Shown: piece after piece, positions 35,597 to 44,815 of the stretch
Position numbering within the stretch: the stretch's first letter is position 1
Layout of the letters: each line of letters begins with the position of its first letter
Origin: an uncultured Sulfitobacter sp.
GTDB taxonomy: Bacteria; Pseudomonadota; Alphaproteobacteria; Rhodobacterales; Rhodobacteraceae
DNA length: 64,000 nt
Assembly (NCBI GenBank): GCA_947501805.1
Contig: CANMXJ010000008.1
Coordinates: 62,001 to 126,000, forward strand
Direction: 5' to 3'
Program-made: the position numbers and the translations under genes
Notes under the pieces: generated by a model
The model's input: only the letters and a program-made list of their open reading frames with translations
Database searches by the model: none
Told to the model about the DNA's origin: nothing

Positions 35597-35694
35597 AATG
35601 TCGAGGAAAGTGGCGCACATCATCTTGGGAACAAGCGCCGCTCCTGATGGAATTTCCGCGCAGCGGGCAGCGCATCATGGCCAGTATCGTGATG

Positions 35695-36741
35695 CTAAGA
35701 CTGGTTTTTCTTGCTTTTGGAGCGTCCCCGATGTCCATACGGGCTCTCGCCATAGCGCGCTTTGAAATGGCGTGAAAAGACACCGTCAGAGTTGAATCCA
35801 GCGGCTATCGAAACTTCCATCACGCTCAGATTGGTTTCCATCAACAACGTTCTTGCGCGGTCCAGCCGGATGTTACGGTATGTCTGGGCAGGAGCCTCAC
35901 CCAGAAGAAGTTTGAATTGGCGTTCGATCTGCCGGCGCGAGATACCGGCAGTTTCGGCAAGACTCTCCAAAGTCAGCGGGGTCTCGATATTGTCATACAT
36001 TGCTCGCAGTACCGCCAGAACGCGGGGGTTACGCGAACTGATTGCTTTGGCGATGGACGATCTTTGTTCACTACGTCGCGCGATTTCCGGCCCGTTCAGG
36101 CACATGTCAGAGACAGCAATTGCAAAGTCTTCGCCGTAATCCTGCGCGATGACCGCGATCATCATCTCGGTTGCGGCGGCGCCCCCGCCACAGGTCAAAA
36201 GAGTGCCGTCCTGTTCGAACCGGTGGGCGGTTGGGGGCAGGTCTGGAAATTCCTCGTTGAATCCGGGCTGGTTTTCCCAATGCAGGGTAAACCGTTTCCC
36301 GCCAAGCAGGCCCGCCCGTGCAAGGGTGGCGGCACCGGTGCAAATGCCACCGACCTTGCCTCCAAACCGGACATGGCGACGCACATGGCCCAGCACGCCG
36401 TCGGATGCGACCTTGGTGCCGTTGTTGCCCGAACACGCAAAAAGATAGGTGTCGGGCTTCAGCTCATCGAGCGGGGCATGCACGCTGATGTCGATGCCAG
36501 AAGATGACGATACCGCTGCGCCATCTTCTGACAGAACCAGCCAACCATACAACGGCTTTTGTGCCAGTTGGTTGGCAATGCGCAACGGATCGAGAGCAGC
36601 GCTAAAGGCAAGCAGCGTAAACTCCGGTAGCAGCAGAAACCCGAACCAACGGGTTTGCTGTGGTTTTTTCACCGGATAGCTGAACGCTCCCGCTGGCACG
36701 AGGTCTGGCCGAGCTGGGTGGCTTGCAGCATCATTGCTCAC
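35695..36741 (-). CDS. GlxA-family AraC-type regulator (DJ-1/PfpI + HTH)
   Basis: 348 residues from a GTG start at 36741. The N-terminal DJ-1/PfpI-like domain (about 30-210) has GGICTGAATLARAGLLGG around the nucleophile-elbow position. The C-terminal AraC helix-turn-helix pair (about 245-335) includes SLAETAGISRRQIERQFK and VSIAAGFNSDGVFSRHFK (key parts AGISRRQIERQF and GFNSDGVFSRHF). Relatives regulate uptake and breakdown of quaternary amines and amino-acid-like compounds. It is encoded 10 bases after the PhyH gene and probably controls that gene and the divergent kinase/PLP protein. Confidence 0.86.
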   Translation of the reverse strand: MSNDAASHPARPDLVPAGAFSYPVKKPQQTRWFGFLLLPEFTLLAFSAALDPLRIANQLAQKPLYGWLVLSEDGAAVSSSSGIDISVHAPLDELKPDTYLFACSGNNGTKVASDGVLGHVRRHVRFGGKVGGICTGAATLARAGLLGGKRFTLHWENQPGFNEEFPDLPPTAHRFEQDGTLLTCGGGAAATEMMIAVIAQDYGEDFAIAVSDMCLNGPEIARRSEQRSSIAKAISSRNPRVLAVLRAMYDNIETPLTLESLAETAGISRRQIERQFKLLLGEAPAQTYRNIRLDRARTLLMETNLSVMEVSIAAGFNSDGVFSRHFKARYGESPYGHRGRSKSKKNQS

Positions 36742-36751
36742 ATCAGCACCG

Positions 36752-37555
36752 TTAGCTTGCGGTGTTTAACAACATCGGGAACCAGTCTTCACGCAAGCGC
36801 TGACCAGCCTTCATGTCATGGCCGGGAAAGGGGGGTGATGTTGGGCCGGGGCGCTCGACATAACGCGCATCATCACCCAACAGCCGCAAGGAGAACGCGC
36901 GGCGGCGTGTACCGCTGTCGTTGCCGCGTGCGCCGTGCAGCGTCTTGTAGTTGAACGCCACTGCATCACCCGGTTCCATTTCGTATTCACGCACATCCAT
37001 CCCTTCGGCGTCAGGGTCAGGCACTTGCATGTAGTCATCTTCATTCGGGTAAAAGCTGGTCTCGGCCAACCAGCGGGTTGGGAGCACTGCCTTTTCCCAG
37101 CGGTGTGATCCTGCGACACAGCGCAAGGATGCCGTGCGCACCGGATCAAGCGGGGACCAGAAGCTGACGGTTTGTTCGCCCTCAACAAAATAGTACGGGC
37201 TGTCCTGATGCCACGGAGTCGGTTTGGATGTGCCGGGCTCTTTGACCAACACATGATCGTGGAACATTTGGACCGTTTTTGATCCCATCAACTCGGCCGC
37301 AACCGCAGCAGCGGGGGAGGCTTTGATTGCTTCTTGAAACTCCGGAATGCGCGTCCAGTTGCAATAATCGTCGAAAAACCGCCCGCCTTCGCCTTCCTTG
37401 AGGTTCTCGGCGGCATAGGGGCCGGGTTCTGACATGTTGCGCTCAACACCGGCGCGTAATTGTTCAACCTGATCCTTGAACAGACCTTTAACAAGGACAA
37501 CGCCATCGCGCTGATAATCTTCGACGTGTTTTTGAGTGATGAGGGGGTGTGTCAT
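36752..37555 (-). CDS. Phytanoyl-CoA dioxygenase (PhyH)-family hydroxylase
   Basis: 267 residues; the start at 37555 has AAGGA 7 bases upstream. The Fe(II)/2-oxoglutarate site is visible as WHQDSPYY (HxD) and the distal histidine in KTLHGARGN, followed by RRRAFSLR with the 2-oxoglutarate arginine. The family hydroxylates small molecules such as ectoine, aminophosphonates or phytanoyl-CoA. Next to a kinase/phospho-lyase protein, a plausible job is to create the hydroxyl group that is then phosphorylated and eliminated. The substrate is unknown. Confidence 0.82.
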   Translation of the reverse strand: MTHPLITQKHVEDYQRDGVVLVKGLFKDQVEQLRAGVERNMSEPGPYAAENLKEGEGGRFFDDYCNWTRIPEFQEAIKASPAAAVAAELMGSKTVQMFHDHVLVKEPGTSKPTPWHQDSPYYFVEGEQTVSFWSPLDPVRTASLRCVAGSHRWEKAVLPTRWLAETSFYPNEDDYMQVPDPDAEGMDVREYEMEPGDAVAFNYKTLHGARGNDSGTRRRAFSLRLLGDDARYVERPGPTSPPFPGHDMKAGQRLREDWFPMLLNTAS

Positions 37556-37926
37556 GCTAGTGTCCTTCTATACGCTATAAATTGGCCTTTGACTTTGCCT
37601 TTTCACGTATTCCGGGAGGATGAGAACGGCGTGATAGGGCATTGGAGGCTGCCGATTCTCGCCGCGTTTCCGAGTTAAATAATACAGATTGGGCAAGAAT
37701 TGAAAAGCCATTAAAAATCGGTTTGCCTGCTGGGGCATCACGAAGGTGCACAAATTTGCCGACCACCCGTTGGCGGCGAAAACCATCGACAATGGGCAGT
37801 CCTGTCCAAACCTATTTTGAGATTGACCAGCTGACACAAGGTAATATTGGGTCTGATATTATATGGGGCAGACTTGCCCTTTACGCTCTGCAGTCAATTG
37901 CGCAGGGTGTTCTCGCGGTGCGTTGA
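37556..37926. other. 371-base divergent intergenic region
   Basis: This gap separates the PhyH/GlxA pair from the three-domain kinase gene. It is less GC-rich than its neighbours and holds short open frames without family features. The only usable signal seen is a promoter-like pair on the plus strand at 37831-37859. Binding sites for the GlxA-type regulator are expected here, but no clear repeat was found. Confidence 0.5.
37831..37859 (+). promoter_or_regulatory. Candidate sigma-70 promoter of the kinase/PLP gene
   Basis: CTGACA and TGATAT are separated by 17 bases, about 68 bases before the first possible start codon. Spacing is ideal and both hexamers match the consensus at 4-5 positions. 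There is no further support. Confidence 0.3.
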
Positions 37927-40900
37927 ATGTCGCACCAAACCACTGAGCACACGTTAAAGCACGAGACCAAGGACCACGGGATGCAACAACTCCAACACTG
38001 GCAGGCCGCTCTTGAAAAGCAGTGGGGCATTTCGGCGGTACTGACACGGCTGAATGGTGAATATGACCTGAACTTTCTTGCCAAGGCGAAGAGCGGTGAA
38101 GGGTATATTCTGAAAGTCATGCGCACGGGTTGCGAAGTCTGGTTGGTCGACATGCAGGTGAAGGCGTTTGAGCATATTACCTTGCGCCAACCTGATCTGC
38201 CTTGTCCGAAGGTTATACGTTCCATTGAAAACGCGCCTTTGCTGACACTTCCGGACGAGAACGGCCAAGAGCGGCTGGTCTGGCTTTTGGAACAACTTCC
38301 GGGGCAGTGTTATGCACATGCTGAACCCAAGAGTGACGCATTGATCCATCAGATCGGGAGAGTTCTGGGTGGTTCGGCGTCGGCATTAGCGGATTTTGAA
38401 CACGCCGGTCTGGCGCGTGAATTCAAATGGGACCTCATGCAAGCGGACTGGATCAGCAACAACATATCCTGCATCCCTGATCCGGCACGGCAACAAATCG
38501 TCGAAGAAATCTGTTCAGATTTTGCCAAGCTCAAGCCTGATCTCATCGCACTTCCGAGACAGGCCATTCACAATGACGCAAATGATTACAACATCATGGT
38601 GGCGGGGCAGCTAAATGCACCGCGCCACGTGTCGGGCCTGATTGATCTGGGTGATATGTGCGCCGCGCCGCGCATCTGCGATCTGGCGATTGCTGCGGCT
38701 TATATTGTGCTTGATCACGCACGGCCCGAAGCGGCACTTGCAGCGCTGGTCGCAGGATATCATGAGGCTTGTCCGTTGACAGCGGTAGAAGTCGATATGG
38801 TCTGGCCATTGTTGCGGATGCGTCTTGCTGTCAGTGTTGTGAACTCGACCTTGATGGCGGCTGAAAACCCGGACGATCCCTATGTGACAATCTCGCAAGC
38901 CCCCGCTTGGCGGTTTCTGGAAGGGGCGACAATTCACGGTGGGTTACTCAAAGCCCGCTTGCGCGCAGCTTGCGGGTTGCCGGTGGTTGATGGTGCTAAT
39001 CGTGTTCACGATTGGCTAGAAGCAGAGCGGGGAAGTTTCGCACCTTTGATGGGGCAAGACATATCGGATGCGCCCATGGGATCCTTATCGGTGGAAAATT
39101 CCACTTGGCCGCAAGACCCGTTTCACCTGCCGTTGAATGAAGCGGCCCGCGTTGGCGAGGAATTCGAGGATCAGGGGCGCATCTGGCTAGGCTATTATCA
39201 CGAGCCGCGGCTGATCTACGCAGAGCCCGCTTTTCGCAACGGCCCATGGAAAGCCAGCGACAGACGCACGGTACATCTCGCTGTTGATGCTTTTGCGCCT
39301 GCCGGTACACCAATGTTTGCGCCGCTGCGCGGAGAGGTGTTTGTCGCTGAGTATCGCGCAGGCCATCTGGATTACGGCGGTGTGATCATCCTGCGCCATG
39401 AAACGCCTGACGGTGATCCGTTCTTTACCCTTTATGGCCACCTTGATCCTGAGTTTCTGGATCGGCTCAGCGTCGGTCAGGTGATTGAGAAGGGCGAAGA
39501 ATTCTGCCGTTTGGGTGATCCGAGCATGAATGGCGGTTGGGCACCTCATGTGCATTTTCAACTGGCGCTGACAACGGAAGGCATCGAAGCTGACTGGCCC
39601 GGTGTGGGTGATCCTGACGAGATGTATCTCTGGCGGGCGATCTGCCCCAATCCAGCGGCATTGTTGAATCTGCCAGACGAAAAAGTGCATTATTCTCCGA
39701 CAGACAAGGACGCCATTCGACAGGGACGCAAGACCAGTTTCGGGGGCAACCTGAGCCTGAGCTACGCTGATCCGCTGATGTTGTTGCGCGGTTGGAAACA
39801 CCACCTGTTTGACGAATGGGGCCGGCCTTATCTGGATGCCTACAACAACGTGCCGCATGTCGGTCACGCCCATCCGCGCATTCAGGCTGTGGCGGCGGAT
39901 CAGTTAAAACGGATCAATTCCAACACCCGTTATCTGCACCCTGCGCAAACTGCATTTGCCGAGAAAATCCTGTCGAAGCTTCCTGACCATCTGGAGGTTT
40001 GTTACTTCGTAAACTCCGGTTCGGAGGCCAACGAATTGGCCCTGCGTCTGGCCCGCGCCCATACGGGCGCAAAGGGAATGGTGACACCGGATCATGGCTA
40101 TCACGGGAACACCACGGGTGCGATTGATGTTTCGGCTTACAAGTTCAACAAACCGGGCGGCGTTGGCCAAGTTGACTGGGTGGAGCTGGTCGAAATTGCG
40201 GATGATTTCAGAGGTTCCTATCGCCGTGACGATCCTGATCGTGCCCGCAAGTTTGCTGATCTGGTTGATCCGGCGATCATATCTTTGCAAGGCAAGGGGC
40301 ACGGAGTCGCCGGTTTCATTGCCGAAACATTTCCTTCTGTTGGCGGGCAGATTATCCCGCCCAAGGGATATCTTGCGGCTGTTTACGGCAAGATCCGTAC
40401 AGCTGGTGGCATTTGCATTGCAGATGAAGTGCAGACAGGGCTTGGTCGTTTAGGGGATCATTACTTTGGTTTCGAATATCAAGACGTGCTGCCTGATGCT
40501 GTAGTTTTGGGCAAACCCATCGGCAACGGGCACCCGTTGGGGGTACTGGTGACAACACGTGAAATCGCGCAAAGCTTTGATAACGGCATTGAATTTTTCT
40601 CGACCTTTGGTGGCTCGACCTTGTCGTGTCGCATTGGTCACGAAGTGCTCGACATTGTAGACGAGGAGGGTTTGCAGGAAAACGCACGGGTTGTGGGCGC
40701 GGAATTGATGGCCGGTTTAAAATCGCTTGAAGCGAAACATGACTGCATCGGGGATGTGCGCGGCATGGGGCTTTTTCTGGGCGTGGAGTTGGTTAACGAC
40801 GACGGTTCAGAGGCGACAGAAATCTGTACTTACGTCAAAAACCGTATGCGCGATTATCGTGTGCTGATCGGAAGTGAGGGGCCAAAAGACAACATTCTAA

Positions 40901-40986
40901 AAATCCGCCCGCCCCTGACGATTGAATCCGAGGATGCAGCGATGATCACAACTGTTTTGGATCGCATACTGGATGAACTGACCTAA
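37927..40986 (+). CDS. Three-domain protein: APH-type kinase, M23 peptidase-like domain, class III PLP phospho-lyase/aminotransferase
   Basis: 1019 residues; an ATG at 37981 preceded by AAGGA is an alternative, perhaps better, start. Residues about 25-330 are an aminoglycoside-phosphotransferase-like kinase (H215-N-D217 ... N222 catalytic loop, then LIDLGD). About 420-570 is an M23/LytM domain with all metal ligands (H450-x3-D454 and H541-x-H543, plus YGHLD). About 590-1019 is a class III PLP enzyme with NSGSEANELALRLAR, ADEVQTGLGR and the PLP lysine K863 in LGKPIGNG. The kinase and PLP parts match the hydroxylysine kinase / phosphohydroxylysine-phosphoethanolamine phospho-lyase pair. It is likely to phosphorylate an amino alcohol and then eliminate phosphate and ammonia. 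The role of the peptidase-like domain in a protein without a signal peptide is unclear. Confidence 0.82.
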   Translation: MSHQTTEHTLKHETKDHGMQQLQHWQAALEKQWGISAVLTRLNGEYDLNFLAKAKSGEGYILKVMRTGCEVWLVDMQVKAFEHITLRQPDLPCPKVIRSIENAPLLTLPDENGQERLVWLLEQLPGQCYAHAEPKSDALIHQIGRVLGGSASALADFEHAGLAREFKWDLMQADWISNNISCIPDPARQQIVEEICSDFAKLKPDLIALPRQAIHNDANDYNIMVAGQLNAPRHVSGLIDLGDMCAAPRICDLAIAAAYIVLDHARPEAALAALVAGYHEACPLTAVEVDMVWPLLRMRLAVSVVNSTLMAAENPDDPYVTISQAPAWRFLEGATIHGGLLKARLRAACGLPVVDGANRVHDWLEAERGSFAPLMGQDISDAPMGSLSVENSTWPQDPFHLPLNEAARVGEEFEDQGRIWLGYYHEPRLIYAEPAFRNGPWKASDRRTVHLAVDAFAPAGTPMFAPLRGEVFVAEYRAGHLDYGGVIILRHETPDGDPFFTLYGHLDPEFLDRLSVGQVIEKGEEFCRLGDPSMNGGWAPHVHFQLALTTEGIEADWPGVGDPDEMYLWRAICPNPAALLNLPDEKVHYSPTDKDAIRQGRKTSFGGNLSLSYADPLMLLRGWKHHLFDEWGRPYLDAYNNVPHVGHAHPRIQAVAADQLKRINSNTRYLHPAQTAFAEKILSKLPDHLEVCYFVNSGSEANELALRLARAHTGAKGMVTPDHGYHGNTTGAIDVSAYKFNKPGGVGQVDWVELVEIADDFRGSYRRDDPDRARKFADLVDPAIISLQGKGHGVAGFIAETFPSVGGQIIPPKGYLAAVYGKIRTAGGICIADEVQTGLGRLGDHYFGFEYQDVLPDAVVLGKPIGNGHPLGVLVTTREIAQSFDNGIEFFSTFGGSTLSCRIGHEVLDIVDEEGLQENARVVGAELMAGLKSLEAKHDCIGDVRGMGLFLGVELVNDDGSEATEICTYVKNRMRDYRVLIGSEGPKDNILKIRPPLTIESEDAAMITTVLDRILDELT

Positions 40987-41078
40987 GCGCGTTCAGATTG
41001 GTATACGCCTGTCGCGCAACCATCATGACAATCCGTATGCGCCATTGTCAGGGGTGCCGTGATCGCAGTGATTGAAAT

Positions 41079-41108
41079 TATCGGGTTCAGCATGAACTGA
41101 ACCCGATA
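41079..41108. terminator. Bidirectional hairpin terminator
   Basis: TATCGGGTTCAG and CTGAACCCGATA make a 12-bp perfect stem with a 6-base loop. It lies between the convergent kinase/PLP gene and the hydroxyquinol operon, 93 bases and 4 bases from the two stops. The flanks are AT-rich on both sides but lack a long T-run. Confidence 0.6.
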
Positions 41109-41111
41109 TTC

Positions 41112-41993
41112 TCATTGTGCGGGAGCCAGCACAAAGTCATGCACAACTTCGTTGTAAGGCTTGTCAAATCCGGCTTCTTTGATCCGCGCCGGATCTTCGA
41201 TCAGATCGAATTTTGCCAACAGACTTTCCTTGACGCCGAACACGGCATCGGAATGGATGTAGGGATCGTCCGGATCAAAGATATGGGTGATCAGGGTCTC
41301 GAATCCGTCTGCCTCCAGGATATAGTGCAGGTGCGCGGGCCGGTAAGGATGGCGCCCCAGCTTTTCAAGCATCTGACCCACAGGTCCGTCAGCCGGAATC
41401 GGGTAGAATTTGGGCTTCACACCCTTGAAATGATAGGTGCCGTCCGGCCCTGTGCGAAACACGCCGCGCAGGTTGAAATCTGGCTGTAGCCCTTTTTGCT
41501 GCACGTCATAAAAGCCTTCGTCATTAGCCTGCCAGACGTCGATCTTGGCACCGTCGATCGGCTGACCGTCAGTGCCAAGGATGCGGCCCTTGACCAGCAT
41601 CGGCTCCCCTTTCTGGTCCAGACAGATGTCCGACCCCATCGCCAGCTCAGGGGCATCCGCCACATGGAATGGCCCTAACACCGTTGATTCAGATGCACCG
41701 GACGGTTTGCGGTTGTTGACCGCATCCACCAACATCGACACCCCCAGCACGTCGGACAGCAGGATAAACTCCTGCCGCCAGTCGTCACATGTATGGCCCA
41801 CTTTGGTGAGGAACTGGATGGCGTTGAACCATTCTTCCTGCGTCGGTTCGATCTCCTTTACCGCAGCGTGCAGGTGCTTGGTAATCACCGCCATGACTTC
41901 GGCCAATCGTGCGTCCTTGGCCGCGTTGTTGCGGCTGATGACAACCTCGGCGGAGTTTTCTTCGGTAAAGTATCCGGTTTCTTGCGTGCTCAT
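41112..41993 (-). CDS. Hydroxyquinol 1,2-dioxygenase (intradiol)
   Basis: 293 residues. An N-terminal helical dimerisation domain (about 1-100) precedes the intradiol fold. The non-haem Fe(III) ligands are Y162 (GFYDVQ), Y197 (FYPIP), H221 and H223 (YRPAHLHY). Length and motif spacing match hydroxyquinol/catechol 1,2-dioxygenases. Neighbouring hydroxylase and maleylacetate reductase favour hydroxyquinol, which gives maleylacetate directly. It is the last gene of the minus-strand operon. Confidence 0.85.
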   Translation of the reverse strand: MSTQETGYFTEENSAEVVISRNNAAKDARLAEVMAVITKHLHAAVKEIEPTQEEWFNAIQFLTKVGHTCDDWRQEFILLSDVLGVSMLVDAVNNRKPSGASESTVLGPFHVADAPELAMGSDICLDQKGEPMLVKGRILGTDGQPIDGAKIDVWQANDEGFYDVQQKGLQPDFNLRGVFRTGPDGTYHFKGVKPKFYPIPADGPVGQMLEKLGRHPYRPAHLHYILEADGFETLITHIFDPDDPYIHSDAVFGVKESLLAKFDLIEDPARIKEAGFDKPYNEVVHDFVLAPAQ

Positions 41994-42002
41994 GAGTGCC
42001 TC

Positions 42003-43757
42003 CTATCGGGACAGAATTGCGGTCAGAACGCGGGTCAGTTCCGCCTGCGGGTCATCGGCCATGGTATCGACACGCCAGCAGACATGTTGATCGGGTCGCG
42101 TGATGACGCAGCCGGAATCGCCAATCTCGTTTGCGCGGGACCAGTCACCGGTGTGATCGACGTATTCCTGACGCGGTCCGATGACATGTGCACGCAAGTC
42201 GATACCCAGATCCTTGCCCACCTTCTGCGCTGCATCAGCCCATGCCGTGCCCCCAAGACCGGTGAAAATGGTGAAGGCACCACCACCTGCCAGATCAAGG
42301 GTCGAATGTTTGCCCCCAGTCGCATCGAACAGCCATGCATGCGGGATGCGGGCACCGGGCCATGTTGTCGGCTGATAATGCAGGTCTGAATCCAAGGTGA
42401 AGTCAGGTTCGATCTGTCCGTCAGTCACCGCAGCGGTGGAAGAATAGCGCTGGTTCATCTCGATGCCATGCGCGTCGAATTCGTATTTCTTGAAGGCAAT
42501 CGCTGCATTCAGCGCCTCGCGCTGTGCTTCGGCTTCGGGCGTTGAATCGCAACGTGCATCCATGTTGGCCTTGATCAATTCAATGTCGGTGCCGCCTGTC
42601 ATGCCGAGCGCTTCAAAGATCGGGCCGAATTCACCGATAGACTGGTTGGCGCGGGTCACGATCTGCTTGGCAACCGGCGCGCGTTCGGTGGAATAGCTGT
42701 CCAGCAAGGCTTCGCCCGCTTGCCCTTTGAGAACGGCGGCCAGCTTCCAAGCAAGGTTATAGGCATCCTGAATGGACGTGTTTGAGCCAAGCCCGTTGGA
42801 CGGTGGATGGCGGTGTGCCGCATCACCCATGATAAACACGCGGCCCTTGGACATCTGTGTGGCGTAGGTGTCGTTCACCGTCCATGTGTTTGCGTTGATC
42901 AGCTCAATCTCAAGCTCTGGATCACCGACAAGCTGACGAGCGACATCAGTTGCCATCGCCTCATCCACCACGGGGGCAGGCTCATTGATGTCATAGCCCC
43001 AGACGATCAACCATTCATTCCAGGGGCGGATCATCCGCACAAGCCCCATGCCAATGCCGCCAACATTCGCCCCCGGTTGCATGACCCAATACAGAACCGA
43101 AGGACGATGCGCGACGTACTTAGAAAGGTCCGCGCGGAAGTAGATGTTCATCGACCCGCCGACACCCATCTTGCCTTCAAATGGCAGGTTTTCATGCTCA
43201 GCCACCAGTGAATTGCCGCCGTCCGCGCCAATGAGGTACTTGGACCGAATGGTGATTTCCTGCCCCGTCATTCGGTCAAGGCAGGTTGTCGTCACACCTT
43301 CTGCATCCTGCACATGGCTTTTGTATTCCGTGCTCATCCGCGCGCGGGTGCCGCGTTTGCAGGCGGTTTTGAACAGGATCGGCTCCATAAAAGTCTGCGG
43401 CAGATCGTTCATGAAGGACGGCGAAGACAAAAGGTGTTCCGCCTTCGACAACGGATGTGTACCCCATGACTTCATGCGCCCGATTTCCTCGCCCGCAAGG
43501 CTCTCGCAAAACACGTTCTCGCCCATCAGATCCTGCTCGGTCGCGTTGAGGTAAACTTCATCCTCTACCTCGCGCCCCAGATCGCGCAGCACCTCCATCG
43601 TGCGCTGGTTGGTGATATGCGCGCGCGGCGTGTTGGCCAGCCAGTGATAGCGGTTGATCACGATGTTCTCGATGCCGTAGGTCGACAAGAGCGCCGCACT
43701 GGCAGAGCCCGCAGGGCCGGTGCCGATGATCAGGACTTCTGTTGTGATATCTGCCAT
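42003..43757 (-). CDS. FAD-dependent phenol/resorcinol-type hydroxylase
   Basis: 584 residues from the ATG at 43757, 6 bases after AAGGA; an ATG at 43763 overlaps the permease stop and is the alternative. FAD motifs are GTGPAG (12-17), the DG motif in LIGADGGNS and GDAAHRHPPSNGLGSN. A TfdB-like C-terminal thioredoxin-fold domain ends the chain (ITRPDQHVCWR). It likely ortho-hydroxylates a phenolic ring, for example resorcinol to hydroxyquinol, feeding the next-encoded dioxygenase. The frame stays open upstream through the permease gene, but that stretch encodes no FAD domain. Confidence 0.82.
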   Translation of the reverse strand: MADITTEVLIIGTGPAGSASAALLSTYGIENIVINRYHWLANTPRAHITNQRTMEVLRDLGREVEDEVYLNATEQDLMGENVFCESLAGEEIGRMKSWGTHPLSKAEHLLSSPSFMNDLPQTFMEPILFKTACKRGTRARMSTEYKSHVQDAEGVTTTCLDRMTGQEITIRSKYLIGADGGNSLVAEHENLPFEGKMGVGGSMNIYFRADLSKYVAHRPSVLYWVMQPGANVGGIGMGLVRMIRPWNEWLIVWGYDINEPAPVVDEAMATDVARQLVGDPELEIELINANTWTVNDTYATQMSKGRVFIMGDAAHRHPPSNGLGSNTSIQDAYNLAWKLAAVLKGQAGEALLDSYSTERAPVAKQIVTRANQSIGEFGPIFEALGMTGGTDIELIKANMDARCDSTPEAEAQREALNAAIAFKKYEFDAHGIEMNQRYSSTAAVTDGQIEPDFTLDSDLHYQPTTWPGARIPHAWLFDATGGKHSTLDLAGGGAFTIFTGLGGTAWADAAQKVGKDLGIDLRAHVIGPRQEYVDHTGDWSRANEIGDSGCVITRPDQHVCWRVDTMADDPQAELTRVLTAILSR

Positions 43758-43759
43758 GT

Positions 43760-44815
43760 TCATTCCTTTGTTTCTGAGAGTTTGCCGCCCCGCAGGGTGC
43801 GGCGAATTGGGAAAAGCTGAATGCCGGTGCGTTCCGAGAAGAGGCCCCAGAGCCCGCGCGGGGCGACCAGCATGATGAGAATGGCGAGCACGCCAAGCGT
43901 CATCAGATACCAGCTGCCGAAGTCGGCCAGCAGGGATTGCAGCGCGAAAAACACCAGCACGCCGATTATCGGTCCCTCGATGGTGCCAATGCCGCCGATG
44001 ACGACGATAAAGATCACGTAGGCCGTCCAGTCCGTGACGCTGAACGCGGCATCGGGGCTGATGCGGGCCTTTTGCATATAGATCAGACCGCCCGCGACAC
44101 CGGTGCCAAAGGCGGAGGTCAGGAACACGATCCATTTCATCCGCGCTGCATCGACGCCCACGGATTTCGCTGCCTCCATATTGTCGCGCACAGCGGCCAG
44201 TGCCAGCCCGCGCCGGGTGCGCAACAGCCAGTAGATGCCGCCGATGGTGGCCAGCGCAAGGACCAACGCCAGCCAGTAGGCGAGGATATCGCGAGCGGCG
44301 GCAGAGCGGACCCCAAGTCCGTCCTGGATCAGATCGACGAACCACATATCCTTGGTGGCGGAGCGGGGCAGGGAGGTGCCCGTGCCGCCACCTAGGGTCT
44401 TCCACTGGGCGACAAGCAACCGGACAACTTCGGCGATGACCCAAGTCCCGATTGCGAAATACGCACCATTCAGGCGGAAGGCGAAAAAGGCGGTTGGCAC
44501 GGCGATGATCAGCGCGGCAACACCGGCCAGCAGGATCGACGGCACCGGGTCCAGCCCCCAAAGGATCACGACGCCAAAAAGTGCATAGGCCCCCATGCCC
44601 ACAAACGCTTGTTGCCCGATGCTGACCAACCCGCCATAGCCTGCCAGCAGGTTCCAGAACTGCGCCAGCACCAGCATCGTAAGGATAAAGAACATATCCT
44701 GAATGGTGCCGCGCCCGGCAAAGAAAGGCAGCGCGATCAACGCAACGATCAGGATCAAGCCCGCAATGGACGCGATGCGCGAGGCGGGGGTTTGTGTGGT
44801 GACAGAATAGGCCAT
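43760..44815 (-). CDS. Liv-type ABC importer permease (LivM family)
   Basis: 351 residues from the ATG at 44815 (TGATG overlap with the LivH gene). It has about ten hydrophobic segments and the LivM motifs GYGGLVSIGQQAFVGMGAY and ARRMKW-like AARMKWIVF (key part GLVSIGQQAF). It is part of a five-gene importer embedded in the hydroxyquinol operon, so it probably imports the aromatic substrate rather than an amino acid. Confidence 0.87.
   Translation of the reverse strand: MAYSVTTQTPASRIASIAGLILIVALIALPFFAGRGTIQDMFFILTMLVLAQFWNLLAGYGGLVSIGQQAFVGMGAYALFGVVILWGLDPVPSILLAGVAALIIAVPTAFFAFRLNGAYFAIGTWVIAEVVRLLVAQWKTLGGGTGTSLPRSATKDMWFVDLIQDGLGVRSAAARDILAYWLALVLALATIGGIYWLLRTRRGLALAAVRDNMEAAKSVGVDAARMKWIVFLTSAFGTGVAGGLIYMQKARISPDAAFSVTDWTAYVIFIVVIGGIGTIEGPIIGVLVFFALQSLLADFGSWYLMTLGVLAILIMLVAPRGLWGLFSERTGIQLFPIRRTLRGGKLSETKE

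Noticed and set aside
37642..37926. 94-codon frame ending exactly before the kinase/PLP gene
   Set aside because: No domain pattern or ribosome site; the region is more likely the divergent regulatory gap.
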